Part shown: positions 1-7,389 of the stretch, in pieces
Layout of the letters: each line of letters opens with the position of its first letter
Numbering within the stretch: position 1 is the stretch's first letter
IMG/VR virus record: IMGVR_UViG_3300049893_000512
Span: 1 to 29,442 of that record
Direction: 5' to 3' (one strand)
DNA: 29,442 nt
DNA from: a virus
Translations under genes and position numbers: made by a program
Notes under the pieces: model-generated
Told to the model about the DNA's origin: nothing
The model's database searches: none
The model's input: the letters and a program-made list of their open reading frames with translations, nothing else

Positions 1-165
1 CGCCAATACCCCAAACCGCTTGCATCGCAGCGAGTTTGGCGGGTGGGGTGCGACAAAACCTCTACATCCGCACGCAAGCGCTGCAGGTTTGACACACCTA
101 CCCCCTGCTCCCCACCCCCAGGGGGCGCTAACCTCAGTAAGTAAGGGCCTGTTGGGGTTGATTGG
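1..165. other. Left-edge non-coding leader with a G/C-rich stem-loop
   Basis: No complete gene is visible here. One plus-strand frame is open from base 3 to a TGA at 90-92 and could be the tail of an upstream gene such as the small terminase subunit, but about 29 codons are too few to identify it. Bases 101-107 (CCCCCTG) pair with 119-125 (CAGGGGG) around an 11-base C-rich loop. No T-tract follows, so this is not a typical intrinsic terminator. The repeated start-associated motif lies at 126-137, ahead of the terminase gene. Confidence 0.4.
126..137 (+). promoter_or_regulatory. Start-associated motif, terminase
   Basis: CGCTAACCTCAG, 28 bases before the terminase GTG. One of the weaker copies. 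Confidence 0.4.
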
Positions 166-1521
166 GTGTCGGTGCTGAGCGTGATTGCTGGGGGGAACGT
201 GCTGGAGCCCCCGCAGCGCACCAGCACCCGCTGCAGCGAGAGCTACGAGAGCCTGCGCAAGCGGATCTACGACACCCTTCTCCCCGCGCAGAAAGAGTTT
301 GTAGACGATACCGACCACAAGATCCTCGGGTATTGTGCAGGATTTGGTGCAGGTAAGACCCACGCGCTTAACGCAAAGGCCATATTTCTCGGGATGGATA
401 ACCCAAATACTACGGCAGCGGTGTTTGAGCCCACCAACATCCTCCTGAGGGACGTTTGGATGCGAAGTTTCGACAGTTTCTTGGAGGAGTTTCGCATTGA
501 ACACGACTTCCGGGTGTCACCCCAGCCGGAATATGTGCTGCACCTACCCCGTGGCCCTGTCACCCTTATTTGTAGAGCAACCGAGACATTTAATAGAATC
601 AGGGGCCAGACATTGAGCTATGTTTTGGCTGACGAGCTTGATACTTCTCCCCTAGAGGTCGCACAAAAGGCATCAGAGATGATGCTGGCCCGTTTGCGTG
701 GTGGCGTCAAACCCCAGTTGGCAGTGGCGTCTACACCTGAGGGCTATAAGTTTTTCTACCGCTGCTTCGTTGAGCAGGGTGACAGACCGGACCGGCGTTT
801 GATTAAAGCCAAGACCACCGACAACCCCCATCTCCCGGATGGATTCGTCGATTCGCTGTATCAGAACTACGACGCCAACTTAATTGCCAGCTACATCAAC
901 GGTGAGTTTACCAACCTTGCAAACACGACGGTCTACCATCCGTTCGACAGGGACCGCCATTGGTGCGATACGGAGATCCGTGATGACGACCGCCTGTTGA
1001 TTGGGGTGGACTTCAACGTGGGGTCGGTCTTCACCGAGGTGGTCGTTCGCCGGGGGGACGAGTTCCACGTCGTCGCGGAGCACTACCCCAAGGACACCCC
1101 CGCGCTGGTGCGGCTGCTGCAGGAGACCTACCCCCAGCAGATTGAGCAGGGCAACGTGGTGATCATCCCTGACGCCGCGGCCAGGCAGCGCACGACCACC
1201 AACGCAGCGGAGTCGGACCTGTCCTTGCTGCGCAAAGGGGGCTTCACGATCAAGGCCCAGCAGGCCAACCCCCAGATCGCAGACCGTGTGAACTGCATCA
1301 ACGTGCTGCTGATGGCGGATCGATTGAAAGTCCACAACCGCTGCAAGTACCTGATTAAGTCAATGGAGCAGCAGTGCTATGCGAAGGACGGGAACCCAGA
1401 AAAAGGTCGGGGTGGCATTGAGGACGTGAGCGGTCCTGTGGATGCGCTTGGGTATGCCATCCACTACTTAGCCCCTCTCCGCCGCTGGGCGACTGGGGGC
1501 AGCAGTTTCAGAACCTACTGA
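166..1521 (+). CDS. terL: Terminase large subunit (DNA-packaging ATPase/nuclease)
   Basis: Motor of genome packaging: it binds the portal, pumps DNA into the prohead by ATP hydrolysis and cuts the concatemer. The 451 residues show a Walker A motif GFGAGKT (about 59-65), a Walker B strand ending in Asp-Glu (YVLADE, about 152-157) and an ASTPEG coupling motif (about 188-193). The C-terminal RNase H-like nuclease has three spaced acidic residues: Asp282 (IGVDFN), Asp336 (IPDAAA) and Asp426 (PVDALGY). Length and domain order are normal for the family. The start is GTG; no ATG lies in frame upstream. The next gene starts on the last base of its stop codon. Bases of about 350-900 look more AT-rich than the rest of the gene, which may mark mosaic exchange. 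Confidence 0.97.
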   Translation: MSVLSVIAGGNVLEPPQRTSTRCSESYESLRKRIYDTLLPAQKEFVDDTDHKILGYCAGFGAGKTHALNAKAIFLGMDNPNTTAAVFEPTNILLRDVWMRSFDSFLEEFRIEHDFRVSPQPEYVLHLPRGPVTLICRATETFNRIRGQTLSYVLADELDTSPLEVAQKASEMMLARLRGGVKPQLAVASTPEGYKFFYRCFVEQGDRPDRRLIKAKTTDNPHLPDGFVDSLYQNYDANLIASYINGEFTNLANTTVYHPFDRDRHWCDTEIRDDDRLLIGVDFNVGSVFTEVVVRRGDEFHVVAEHYPKDTPALVRLLQETYPQQIEQGNVVIIPDAAARQRTTTNAAESDLSLLRKGGFTIKAQQANPQIADRVNCINVLLMADRLKVHNRCKYLIKSMEQQCYAKDGNPEKGRGGIEDVSGPVDALGYAIHYLAPLRRWATGGSSFRTY

Positions 1522-1853
1522 TGAAATACAAGCGTCTACAGCTGAGCCCACACACCAGCATCGAGACCTCGCTGGACACCAACGGGCGCTTCTGGATCGC
1601 CTATTGCAGGGGTGCGAGTGTGTTCATCCGCGACACGAAGGAGTTGCGGCGGTTCTTGAAGCTGCCCAAGGGGATCCCTTCGCGGGAGCGCTTTGACGAG
1701 TGGCTGGGTGAGATTGAGTCTGCCGATACCGCCCGCAAGGAGCGAAAGGATGCCAAGGAGGGGTTATCGGAGGAGCTACTGGCCACCGGTTGGGGCCCTG
1801 AAGTTCACCTAGACGAGAGCGATCCCAATTACGCAACGAAGACCGTGATTTAG
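1521..1853 (+). CDS. Hypothetical protein between terminase and portal
   Basis: A 110-residue protein I do not recognise. Its ATG shares one base with the terminase stop (TGATG), so translation is probably coupled. The N-terminal half is mixed and rich in aromatic and basic residues (GRFWIAYCRG around 22-31). The middle (about 40-90) is strongly charged and probably helical, with KERKDAK. There is no signal peptide or membrane segment. Position between terminase and portal suggests an accessory head or packaging protein, but the sequence gives no function. The overlap and codon use support a real gene. Confidence 0.72.
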   Translation: MKYKRLQLSPHTSIETSLDTNGRFWIAYCRGASVFIRDTKELRRFLKLPKGIPSRERFDEWLGEIESADTARKERKDAKEGLSEELLATGWGPEVHLDESDPNYATKTVI

Positions 1854-1860
1854 GGCATAT

Positions 1861-1872
1861 CGGAAATCTCGG
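1861..1872 (+). promoter_or_regulatory. Start-associated motif, portal
   Basis: CGGAAATCTCGG, identical to the copy at 23238-23249, 21 bases before the portal GTG. Confidence 0.65.
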
Positions 1873-1893
1873 ATAGGTATGTGACCGACTGGC

Positions 1894-3489
1894 GTGGCGA
1901 GCAATAGCACCTACCCGAATGCGGCGAGCGTGCTGTCGCCACTGCTGACCTACCCGGCCAGTCAGGCGAGCACCAACGCCGACGACCCGAGTGTGGTCAG
2001 CAATGCGGTGGTGGGGATGGCGAGTGACTGGGCGCCGATTGATACGTGTCTGTCGGGGACGACGGGATTGCGGTTGAACTGCCGCGACCTGATCCCCCAG
2101 GAGAACTCAGAAGCGGATGACGCTTACAACCGGCGGATCTTCCATGCCACCCTCCCTCCGTTTCTGCAGCGGTTGGCGTCTCAGGCTGCGGGGGTAATCC
2201 TGCGCAAGGGGGTGCAGGTGGAGGGCGACGAGTATTGGGAGGAGTGGACGAAGGACGTTACAGGTGATGGCACCACCTTGAACGAGTACGCAAGGCGTCA
2301 GTTGGTGACGGCGCTGCTGTTTGGCCATAGCAGCTCCATTGTTGATTTCGCCAACGTCACGACGCCACGGAACCTGGCGGAGGAGCGTCAGCTCAATCGC
2401 AAGCCCTATCTGGTGCCGGTGCATCCCCGGCAGGTGTTGGGATGGCGCACCAGCAATGACTCCAGCAGCAGCGATCTGAGCCAGGTCCGCATCCGCGAGC
2501 AGATCGTGGTGCCTTTTGGGGCTTATGGCGAGCAGGTCGTGGATCAGGTGCGGGTGCTCACCCCTGGGGGGTATGAGCTATGGCGCAGCGCACCCAAACC
2601 CAACCCCGTCCCGCCATACGGGGGACTGCAGCCACCACCATCGCAATGGGAGTTGTACGACAGCGGCACCACATCGCTGAGCCGGATTCCGCTGGTGACG
2701 GTGTATTCCAACCGCAAGGGGAATCTGATCAGCGCACCACCGCTGCTGGAGGTGGCGCATTTGGTGATCGCCTATGCCCAGCGTTTTGCGGACCTGCACC
2801 ACGGCATCCACGTATCTGCCAACCCGATGCTGGTGTTGCGGGGCTTCGACCCGGATAGCGACACCCCGTTGGGGATTAGCTGCAACACCGCCTTGCTGCT
2901 CCCGCCGGATGGGGGTGCGGAGTTTGTGGCCCCCAACAGCGAGGCGTTTGACAGCCAGCTGCGGTGTCTGCAGGCGCTGGAGGATCAGATCAGCCGGCTG
3001 GGGATTAACACGCTGAGTCAGAGCAATCTCACCAACGCTGCTGCGGAGGCGAGGCGGCTGGACCGCATTGATAGCGACTCGATCATGGCGGTCATCGCCG
3101 GCGACTTGGAGCGCGCCGTGAGCCAACTGTTTGAGCTGGCTGCGGAGTACGTCGGCATCGAGCCCCCCACCGTCTACATCCCGCGGGACTACGACAACCG
3201 CCTCGTCACCGGCAACGACATCACCGCCTACCTGCAGCTCTACATGCAGGGGGCGATCAGCCAGCAGACGCTGCTGGGGATTTTGCAGGACGGGGAGATT
3301 CTTCCCGCCACCCTCTCGATTGATGAGGAGATCAGCCGGACGCAGGAGATGCTGGCGGAGCAGCAGGCGATGGAGCGTCTGGCCGCAGAGGGTGGTCCCG
3401 ACATGGCGTTCCAGAACGCGGGGCAGGGGGAGTCATTGGACAGCCAGACGCTGCCGACGCCGCTGCGTCCGGGGCGTAACGCTGACTAA
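1894..3489 (+). CDS. Portal protein (DUF4055-like)
   Basis: Ring protein at the capsid vertex through which DNA passes; it docks terminase and later the neck. The 531-residue sequence has the layout I know from DUF4055 phage portals. An N-terminal WAPIDTCLSG segment is followed by a stretch with Y-x-x-R-I, then GDGTTLNEYAR and ALLFGHSSSIVDF. A conserved core IPLVTVYSNRKG leads to a long helical C-terminal half (LEDQISRLGIN, AEARRLDRIDSD). The last 60 residues are Gln/Glu-rich and probably helical. The start is GTG at 1894, because the ATG at 1879 and the GTG at 1881 both run into early stops. A copy of the start-associated motif lies at 1861-1872. Placement after terminase and before the minor head protein fits. 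Confidence 0.92.
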   Translation: MASNSTYPNAASVLSPLLTYPASQASTNADDPSVVSNAVVGMASDWAPIDTCLSGTTGLRLNCRDLIPQENSEADDAYNRRIFHATLPPFLQRLASQAAGVILRKGVQVEGDEYWEEWTKDVTGDGTTLNEYARRQLVTALLFGHSSSIVDFANVTTPRNLAEERQLNRKPYLVPVHPRQVLGWRTSNDSSSSDLSQVRIREQIVVPFGAYGEQVVDQVRVLTPGGYELWRSAPKPNPVPPYGGLQPPPSQWELYDSGTTSLSRIPLVTVYSNRKGNLISAPPLLEVAHLVIAYAQRFADLHHGIHVSANPMLVLRGFDPDSDTPLGISCNTALLLPPDGGAEFVAPNSEAFDSQLRCLQALEDQISRLGINTLSQSNLTNAAAEARRLDRIDSDSIMAVIAGDLERAVSQLFELAAEYVGIEPPTVYIPRDYDNRLVTGNDITAYLQLYMQGAISQQTLLGILQDGEILPATLSIDEEISRTQEMLAEQQAMERLAAEGGPDMAFQNAGQGESLDSQTLPTPLRPGRNAD

Positions 3490-3492
3490 GCC

Positions 3493-3735
3493 ATGAGACA
3501 TCACCCCAGCTGGCGTGAGGTACGCCACGACTACATGCGCGACCTAGTGCCGATTGATGCCACCTGTGCTGTGTGCCGTTGGTGGCACCCGTGGAACGGG
3601 TCTCCTACCGATCCGGCGGGCTACTGCCACTTCAACCCGCCAACGGCTCAGGGTTGGCCGCAGACAGGGAGCAAGGACGTGTGTAGCGCGTGGGAGACGG
3701 ACTACAACCCCGTCCCTCGCACAAACGCGGCATGA
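3493..3735 (+). CDS. Small four-cysteine protein, possible metal binder
   Basis: An 80-residue protein with four cysteines spaced as Cys25-x2-Cys28 ... Cys45 ... Cys64, with GYCHFNPP and DVCSAW around the last two. This pattern (CxxC, then G-x-C-x3-PP, then D-x-C-x-x-W) is one I have seen in small phage proteins of unknown role, and it suggests a structural zinc or Fe-S site. The gene begins four bases after the portal stop. Its own stop overlaps the next start (ATGA), so it sits in a translationally coupled string between portal and minor head protein. The function is unknown. Confidence 0.7.
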   Translation: MRHHPSWREVRHDYMRDLVPIDATCAVCRWWHPWNGSPTDPAGYCHFNPPTAQGWPQTGSKDVCSAWETDYNPVPRTNAA

Positions 3736-4559
3736 CCAACGCCGACTACCTGCGGGAGCTGGCCACTGCCATCACCCGCCAGGAGGATCTAAGCGACGAC
3801 GAGGCGCAGCAGGTGCTGTATGAGCTGGCGCTGCGGATCTATGCGCTACTGCTGAGGCGTCTCCCTGAGAACCGTTTTGAGCGGTATTTGCGGTGGCCGG
3901 AGCTGCGGCGTCAGATCATCTTGTGGCTGCTGGAGGCCAATGACCTGCTGGCCAACACCGTCTACAACCGCTTGATCGGCACCGAGACGCTGGTGCTCAA
4001 ACCAACCAGCCAGTTGTTCCAGCTCCCCGAGGGGGTGTTGCAGCCGCGGCCAGTGACGCAGGTGTTGGATCAGACGTTGGTGGTGGGCACCAGTGTCAGC
4101 CGGTTGTTCGCACGTAATGCGAGCACGGGGTTGTCGCCATGGGTGACGCAGATGCTGCAGCTGCTGGAGCGCAGCGTGATCTCGATGTTCTTCAAGGACC
4201 CACCAACCACTGACGTGGCGCAGAAGGTGGTGGGGGTCCGCACCCAAGCGGGGCGTGAGGTGCCGGTGGTGAACAAGGGCAGCGTGGCGAATGCGTGGCG
4301 GGAGCGGCAGCGGAATATCACGGCCGCGGCCTTGTGGGGCACCGTTGCGCCTGCGGCGCAGCGTGCCGCGGCCCTAGCGGCCGAGAGTGGCGGGCTGCGG
4401 GTGACAGGGTGGCGCTGGAATGCGGTGCTGGACCCCAAGACCTGCCCGGTGTGCCGCCCCCTACATAACACCACCGCACCAACCCCGCAGGCGTTTCCAA
4501 ATGGCGCACCACCGTTGCACCCTCGGTGCCGCTGCGTTGTGCTACCAATCCTCGCGTGA
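3732..4559 (+). CDS. Minor head protein, phage Mu F / SPP1 gp7-like
   Basis: Head morphogenesis protein associated with the portal; family members are packaged in small numbers and help DNA ejection or portal stability. The evidence is the C-terminal motif of the Mu F family: Cys238-Pro-Val-Cys241 with His245, then LHPRCRC with His263, Cys266 and Cys268, a likely zinc-binding cluster. The region before it (about 130-230) is mostly helical. I start at the ATG at 3732, which overlaps the upstream stop as ATGA. An in-frame upstream start would add 14 residues inside the neighbouring gene and is less likely. Length 275 residues. Confidence 0.9.
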   Translation: MTNADYLRELATAITRQEDLSDDEAQQVLYELALRIYALLLRRLPENRFERYLRWPELRRQIILWLLEANDLLANTVYNRLIGTETLVLKPTSQLFQLPEGVLQPRPVTQVLDQTLVVGTSVSRLFARNASTGLSPWVTQMLQLLERSVISMFFKDPPTTDVAQKVVGVRTQAGREVPVVNKGSVANAWRERQRNITAAALWGTVAPAAQRAAALAAESGGLRVTGWRWNAVLDPKTCPVCRPLHNTTAPTPQAFPNGAPPLHPRCRCVVLPILA

Positions 4560-4576
4560 GTTACCTGCGTAGTTAA

Positions 4577-4588
4577 GGGCAACTTAGG
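4577..4588 (+). promoter_or_regulatory. Start-associated motif, scaffold and coat unit
   Basis: GGGCAACTTAGG, identical to the copy at 24682-24693, exactly 20 bases before the scaffold GTG. No Shine-Dalgarno sequence lies between. Confidence 0.7.
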
Positions 4589-4608
4589 CGGTACTTTCAC
4601 CAACCCGC

Positions 4609-5343
4609 GTGACTGAAAACGTCAACGGGGGTCTTCCCGCGGAAGACCAGAGTGCGTCCGTGACGCCCTCACCCGACGCTCAAGGCACCACCTCCGATGA
4701 ACTGGCACGCCTTCGGGCAAAGCTGGATCTGGTTTCCGAAGACAAGCGACGAGCCGGCGAGAAGAACGCCGAGTTGAATCGCAAGTTGCAGGAGTTAGAG
4801 GAGGCGCTGAAGGCGACGCAGGCCCAGCTCAAAAGCGGCCAACAGCAAACGCTGGAGGCAAGCGGCGAGTACAAGAAGCTCTGGGAAGACGCGAAAGCGA
4901 CGAACCTGGACCTAGAGCGCCAGATGTCGGAGCTACGGGGTCAGCTTGATGCAGAGCGTCAAGCGCGTGCCACCGAGACGCTACGGAGCCGTGCTCTCAG
5001 CGAGATCACGCAAGCCAAAGCACTCCGCCCCGACCAACTGTTGGCGCTGATTGCCAGCGACCTCCGTGAGGTTGACGGCAAACCGGTGGTGATCAACGGG
5101 GGCATTGAGATCCCTCTGAGCGACCACTTGGCCAGGCTTCGCGCACCAGAAAGCGGCTGGGACCACCACTTCGCCCCGAACGGAGCGAAGGGTATGGGGT
5201 CCACACCAGCTACGCCTGCTGGCGCTGCCCCTGTGAGCAATCCATTTCTGGCATCGCCGCCGAACCTTAGCGAGATCGCCCGGTTGTACCGGGAGGACCG
5301 CAGTTTGCACGACCGCCTGAAGGCTGAAGCCACCCGAGGCTGA
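4609..5343 (+). CDS. Probable capsid scaffolding protein
   Basis: A 244-residue acidic and helical protein directly upstream of the coat protein, the usual place of a scaffold that guides prohead assembly and is removed before packaging. Residues 1-28 are polar and disordered. About 29-140 form a long heptad-rich coiled coil (LARLRAKLDL, LNRKLQELEE, LERQMSELRG). A short conserved-looking section (ALRPDQLLALI, about 145) and a Pro/Ala-rich linker follow. The end is a basic helix (IARLYREDRSLHDRL), a typical coat-binding tail in scaffolds. The start is GTG, with no Shine-Dalgarno sequence. A perfect copy of the start-associated motif sits 20 bases upstream. No protease domain is visible. Confidence 0.78.
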   Translation: MTENVNGGLPAEDQSASVTPSPDAQGTTSDELARLRAKLDLVSEDKRRAGEKNAELNRKLQELEEALKATQAQLKSGQQQTLEASGEYKKLWEDAKATNLDLERQMSELRGQLDAERQARATETLRSRALSEITQAKALRPDQLLALIASDLREVDGKPVVINGGIEIPLSDHLARLRAPESGWDHHFAPNGAKGMGSTPATPAGAAPVSNPFLASPPNLSEIARLYREDRSLHDRLKAEATRG

Positions 5344-5375
5344 TCGGTACACCCACCCATCATTGACGAACCGCC

Positions 5376-6428
5376 ATGGCAACGCTTCGCTCGGATGTCA
5401 TCATCCCCGAGGTTTTTACGCCTTATTTGATTGAGGCATCCACCGTCCGCAACTCGTTCCTCACCAGCGGTGTTGTCACCCCACTGGCAGCACTGGACGC
5501 TTCCGACGGGGGCGACAAGATTACGATCCCGAACTGGAAAGCCAACCTGACCGGCGACGCTGAGCGTCTGACCGACAGCACCTCTCTGACCCCCAGCAAG
5601 ATCACCGCTGATAAGCAAATCGGCGTTGTTCTGCATAGGGGCCGTGCGTGGGAATCCCGCGACCTCGCGCGCCTCGCAGCGGGCAGTGACCCCATGGGTG
5701 CCATCGGCGCCAAGGTGGCCGACTACATCGCCAACGAGCAGCAGAAAGACCTGATCGCCACCCTCAAGGGTGTCTTTGGTGCTCTGGGCTCCAGCAACAG
5801 CGGTGCTGCCTTTGCAGCGCTGACTGTGGATGCCAGCGGTTCTGGTGAGACCACCCTCGGCCCCCGTCAGATCGCTGCTGCTGAGGTGCTGCTGAACGAG
5901 GACGCCGACAAGCTCGGTGCCATCGTGATGCACCCGATGGTGTATGCGGACCTCAAAGAGCGCAAGGCGATCGACTTCGTTTCTGCGACGGATGCTCGCG
6001 TCACCGCTTCCACCGCAGCTGCTGGCAGCATCACCGCCCTGAACGCCTTTGGTGGTTCGGTGGCCGCTGCCTACACCAACAACATCAGCGTGCCCTTCTA
6101 CATGGGTATGCGGGTGATCCGCTCCAAGGATGTGCCGACCTCTGGCACCGGCTCCACCACGAAGTACGCCTGCTACGTGATGGCCACCGGTGCTGTTGGC
6201 ACCGGTCAGCAAGCAGCCCTTCGCTCGGAAGTGGACCGCGACATCCTCGCCAAGAGCGATGCAATGTCGGTGGACTGGCACAACGTGTACCACCCCCTCG
6301 GCGCTCGTTACATCGGCCCGGTGAACCCCACCAACGCCGATCTGGCCACCGCTGCCAACTGGGAGAAGGTGTTTGAGACCGAGAACCTCGGGATTGTTCG
6401 CATCACCGTCACCTCCAACTTCGACTGA
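5376..6428 (+). CDS. Major capsid protein (HK97-fold)
   Basis: Shell-forming coat protein of 350 residues. The N-terminus (DVIIPEVFTPYLIEAS) and the later GGDKITIPNW, LTPSKITADKQIG, RGRAWESRDLA and DPMGAIGAKVADYIANEQQ segments match coat proteins I know as the Gp13-like branch of the HK97 fold. A central helix (GPRQIAAAEVLLNEDADKLGAIVMHP) and a C-terminal HPLGARY-type strand also fit. There is no N-terminal delta domain, consistent with a separate scaffold upstream. Codon use is strongly biased to C/G-ending codons, as expected for the most abundant protein. A hairpin begins on its stop codon and a terminator follows. Confidence 0.93.
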   Translation: MATLRSDVIIPEVFTPYLIEASTVRNSFLTSGVVTPLAALDASDGGDKITIPNWKANLTGDAERLTDSTSLTPSKITADKQIGVVLHRGRAWESRDLARLAAGSDPMGAIGAKVADYIANEQQKDLIATLKGVFGALGSSNSGAAFAALTVDASGSGETTLGPRQIAAAEVLLNEDADKLGAIVMHPMVYADLKERKAIDFVSATDARVTASTAAAGSITALNAFGGSVAAAYTNNISVPFYMGMRVIRSKDVPTSGTGSTTKYACYVMATGAVGTGQQAALRSEVDRDILAKSDAMSVDWHNVYHPLGARYIGPVNPTNADLATAANWEKVFETENLGIVRITVTSNFD

Positions 6429-6446
6429 TCGCGCTATGCGCGATCA
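6426..6446 (+). other. Perfect 9-bp hairpin starting on the coat-protein stop codon
   Basis: TGATCGCGC (6426-6434) pairs perfectly with GCGCGATCA (6438-6446) around a TAT loop, and the TGA stop forms the first three bases of the stem. No T-tract follows. It may protect the 3' end of the coat-protein message, or act with the terminator just downstream. Confidence 0.6.
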
Positions 6447-6453
6447 CTTGTAG

Positions 6454-6477
6454 CCCTGTGCGTTAGCGCGGGGTTTT
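6454..6477 (+). terminator. Probable intrinsic terminator after the coat gene
   Basis: CCC-(TG)-TGCG at 6454-6462 pairs with CGCGGGG at 6467-6473 across a TTAG loop, with one two-base bulge and one G-T pair. TTTT follows. The stem is moderate, so partial read-through into the next gene is likely. This would lower expression of the next protein relative to coat. Confidence 0.55.
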
Positions 6478-6501
6478 CCGTCCTTTTCCTGGTAACGACC
6501 C

Positions 6502-6915
6502 ATGGCATCCATTTTTGAGCTGGGGGACATTCCCGGCACCCTGCTGCCCAACCAGATGAAGCTGGCTGAGCCGACCGCGACCGCCACGCTGTCTGCCACC
6601 AACAGCTTCAACGTGATCGTTCGCGGCGTACCCACCGCTGCTGCGACCTACACCACGGCCACCGCCGCCCAGATCGTTGCCGCCATCGGTGGCGACTGTG
6701 CTGTCGGCACCACCTTCATGGTGGTGGTGCTGAACGCCTCGGCTGGTAACTACACCATCACCGTGGCCGGCGGCACCGATGTGACCGTGAGCGGCGTGGC
6801 GACTGTGGCCCAAAACGCCAGCAAGATCTTCCTCGGCCGCGTCACCAACGTGACCAGCGGCACCGAGGCGATCACGCTGTATGGCCTGGGCAGCACCGCT
6901 GCTGCCGTGGCCTGA
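6502..6915 (+). CDS. Small Ala/Thr/Val-rich head protein, possible capsid decoration
   Basis: A 137-residue protein almost free of charged residues, dominated by Ala, Thr, Val and Gly with alternating beta-strand patterning (YTITVAGGTDVTVSG, FMVVVLNASAGN). There is no signal peptide. It lies directly after the coat gene, between two terminators, and shares the coat gene's C/G-ending codon bias, which suggests a highly expressed virion protein. A capsid decoration or head-fibre role is the natural reading, inferred only from position and composition. The ATG follows no clear Shine-Dalgarno sequence and no copy of the repeated motif. Confidence 0.78.
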   Translation: MASIFELGDIPGTLLPNQMKLAEPTATATLSATNSFNVIVRGVPTAAATYTTATAAQIVAAIGGDCAVGTTFMVVVLNASAGNYTITVAGGTDVTVSGVATVAQNASKIFLGRVTNVTSGTEAITLYGLGSTAAAVA

Positions 6916-6934
6916 TCTCAGGCGTAACCACCAT

Positions 6935-6961
6935 GCGGGGCTCTACGGGGCCCCGCTTTTT
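6935..6961 (+). terminator. Strong intrinsic terminator
   Basis: GCGGGGC (6935-6941) pairs perfectly with GCCCCGC (6950-6956) around an 8-base loop and is followed directly by TTTTT (6957-6961). It closes the coat/decoration transcription unit. Confidence 0.85.
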
Positions 6962-6974
6962 GTAGAAGCCGTCC

Positions 6975-7124
6975 ATGGGAATGATGACCTTCCGGCGCCT
7001 GCGCGCCCAGCAGCAGGAGCCGCAACCGCCAGAGCCTGCCACCCCGGTTATCACATCAGAGCCGCCGGAGCCCACCGCCCCTGCACCAAAGCGTCGCCGC
7101 AAGGCCGCGGAAATCTTGGAGTAG
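6975..7124 (+). CDS. Tiny Pro/Arg-rich protein
   Basis: A 49-residue reading frame beginning ATGGGAATGATG, encoding MGMMTFRRLRAQQQ, then a proline/glutamate-rich linker and a basic KRRRKAA segment ending in AEILE. Similar tiny proteins (basic N-terminal helix, Pro-rich middle, Lys/Arg cluster) are often annotated between coat and head-tail connector genes in siphoviruses. That is family memory, not proof. It starts just after the terminator, and a copy of the start-associated motif overlaps its 3' end. The function is unknown; it could be a shadow, but the composition and position favour a real gene. Confidence 0.5.
   Translation: MGMMTFRRLRAQQQEPQPPEPATPVITSEPPEPTAPAPKRRRKAAEILE
7108..7119 (+). 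promoter_or_regulatory. Start-associated motif, gene at 7147
   Basis: CGGAAATCTTGG, 27 bases before the ATG and overlapping the last codons of the 49-residue frame. Confidence 0.55.
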
Positions 7125-7146
7125 TGCCTGTCCGTTAGCGATCACC

Positions 7147-7380
7147 ATGAGTTACGGGGAAGCGGACATTGGCTTTGAGCTGATCACAGACACGCTGGCC
7201 CACACCGGCCGGTTCTTCCGCCTCTATGCCTTGGAGGCCACGGTGATCAACACGGCCACGGTGCTGAACGCCAGCGGCAACACGTTCAGCGCGGTGCCGC
7301 TGCCAGCCGGCGGTGAGATCGACGGGATCTTCACGTCGGTGACACTCACCAGCGGCAAGGTTGTCGCCTACAAGATCTGA
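7147..7380 (+). CDS. Small beta-rich virion protein
   Basis: A 77-residue protein with no cysteine, signal peptide or membrane segment. It has predicted beta strands (FFRLYALEATVINTATV) and a loop-strand end GGEIDGIFTSVTLTSGKVVAYK. The pattern of a short Thr/Ala strand, a Pro-Ala-Gly-Gly turn and a GxxTSVTLTSGKVVAY end recurs in small head- or tail-surface proteins of cyanobacterial phages. I cannot assign a role beyond probable virion component. A motif copy (CGGAAATCTTGG) sits 27 bases before the ATG. It is followed after nine bases by the connector gene. Confidence 0.72.
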   Translation: MSYGEADIGFELITDTLAHTGRFFRLYALEATVINTATVLNASGNTFSAVPLPAGGEIDGIFTSVTLTSGKVVAYKI

Positions 7381-7389
7381 GGCTGACTC

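Noticed and set aside
1-25. Start of a minus-strand gene at the left edge (MQAVWGIG)
   Set aside because: Only eight codons are visible, with no ribosome site or motif copy, so it cannot be supported.
3702-3713. CTACAACCCCGT as a motif copy 18 bases before the minor head gene
   Set aside because: Only 8 of 12 positions fit, and the sequence is fixed by the coding of the four-cysteine protein.
4959-6293. Long minus-strand frame (444 codons)
   Set aside because: It is antisense to the scaffold and coat genes and has the His/Gly/Val/Ala-rich composition of a frame produced by strong codon bias on the other strand.
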